Positions 15,264 to 15,449 of a DNA stretch of 15,449 bases are shown here, one piece after another. Origin of the DNA: Prevotella sp. UBA746 (GTDB taxonomy: Bacteria; Bacteroidota; Bacteroidia; Bacteroidales; Bacteroidaceae). The stretch lies in contig DBKQ01000013.1 in assembly GCA_002298545.1 (NCBI GenBank), positions 1 through 15,449 of the forward strand. Reading direction: 5' to 3'. The notes beneath the pieces are model-generated. The model had not been told where the DNA came from. It saw nothing but the letters and a program-made list of their open reading frames with translations, and did not search any database. The position numbers and the translations under genes are program-made. The stretch's first letter is position 1. Each line of letters starts with the position of its first letter.

Positions 15264-15301
15264 AGACTCTTCACAATATTTTAGACTCTTCACAATATTT
15301 T
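15264..15301. repeat. Two tandem 19-bp repeats upstream of the riboswitch promoter
   Basis: AGACTCTTCACAATATTTT occurs at 15264-15282 and again, identical and directly adjoining, at 15283-15301. The array begins 18 bp upstream of the -33 element of the minus-strand promoter, a position suited to an activator or repressor site. Only the sequence repeat is seen; binding is inference. Confidence 0.85.
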
Positions 15302-15334
15302 ATAAAGAAACTGTATTGTGGACGTTTTTGATTT

Positions 15335-15382
15335 TTAATCTTCCCCTTAATCTTCTTCTTAATCTTCTTCTTAATCTTCCCC
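15335..15382. repeat. Four tandem 12-bp repeats (TTAATCTTCYYC)
   Basis: Four adjoining 12-bp units lie at 15335, 15347, 15359 and 15371. The outer two read TTAATCTTCCCC and the inner two TTAATCTTCTTC. The DNA after it (15383-15449) is pyrimidine-rich, with a weak CCCCT/AGGGG hairpin near 15392-15404. No gene is visible from 15302 to the window end. Confidence 0.85.
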
Positions 15383-15449
15383 TCCCCCGCCTCCCCTTTC
15401 AGGGGCGGAGCAGTTTCCCTTTTTTTGAGTGTGGCTACTTTACGAAAAT

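Overview
The window looks like a chromosomal segment of a Bacteroidota member of the order Bacteroidales, most like Prevotella/Segatella; the species cannot be read from it. The reasons are: promoters of the Bacteroidota type (TTTG then TAnnTTTG, 19 bp apart); the gene order DUF177 - rpmF - fabH - era - der; AT-rich intergenic DNA full of short tandem repeats; a secreted giant protein with a DUF4465 domain and the short C-terminal tail typical of Prevotella secreted proteins. No rRNA, tRNA, CRISPR, insertion sequence or phage gene was seen.

Layout. (1) 1-1500: an orphan membrane sensor histidine kinase (164-1330) flanked by AT-rich DNA. (2) 1466-3359: a housekeeping block with its own promoter, made of the DUF177/YceD protein, ribosomal protein L32 and the fatty-acid initiation enzyme FabH, closed by an intrinsic terminator. 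(3) 3402-5902: a new promoter, then the ribosome-assembly GTPases Era and Der, separated by a 206-bp gap filled with an 8-bp microsatellite. (4) 5989-8034: a small lipoprotein, then the permease (MlaE) and ATPase (MlaF) of an MCE/Mla-type lipid transporter, with no mlaD in view. (5) 8035-8291: a convergent junction holding three 22-bp tandem repeats, a small hairpin and a strong bidirectional terminator. (6) 8292-15246, minus strand: one transcription unit made of a canonical promoter, a cobalamin riboswitch in the leader and a 2182-residue secreted multidomain protein. (7) 15247-15449: tandem repeats upstream of that promoter.

The part most worth attention is region 6. A B12-sensing riboswitch appears to control a single giant exported protein. 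It has four CUB-like/sialidase-N-terminal-like modules, a parallel beta-helix, FN3- and Ig/PKD-like domains, a DUF4465 domain near the C terminus and a type IX-secretion-like tail. DUF4465 proteins are, as I recall, repeatedly associated with Bacteroidota corrinoid-uptake loci and with the BtuH family of B12-binding lipoproteins. The inference is a B12-repressed, exported corrinoid-capture or adhesion protein of a size and architecture different from the known small surface lipoproteins. It stands alone here, with no BtuB or BtuG neighbour in the window.
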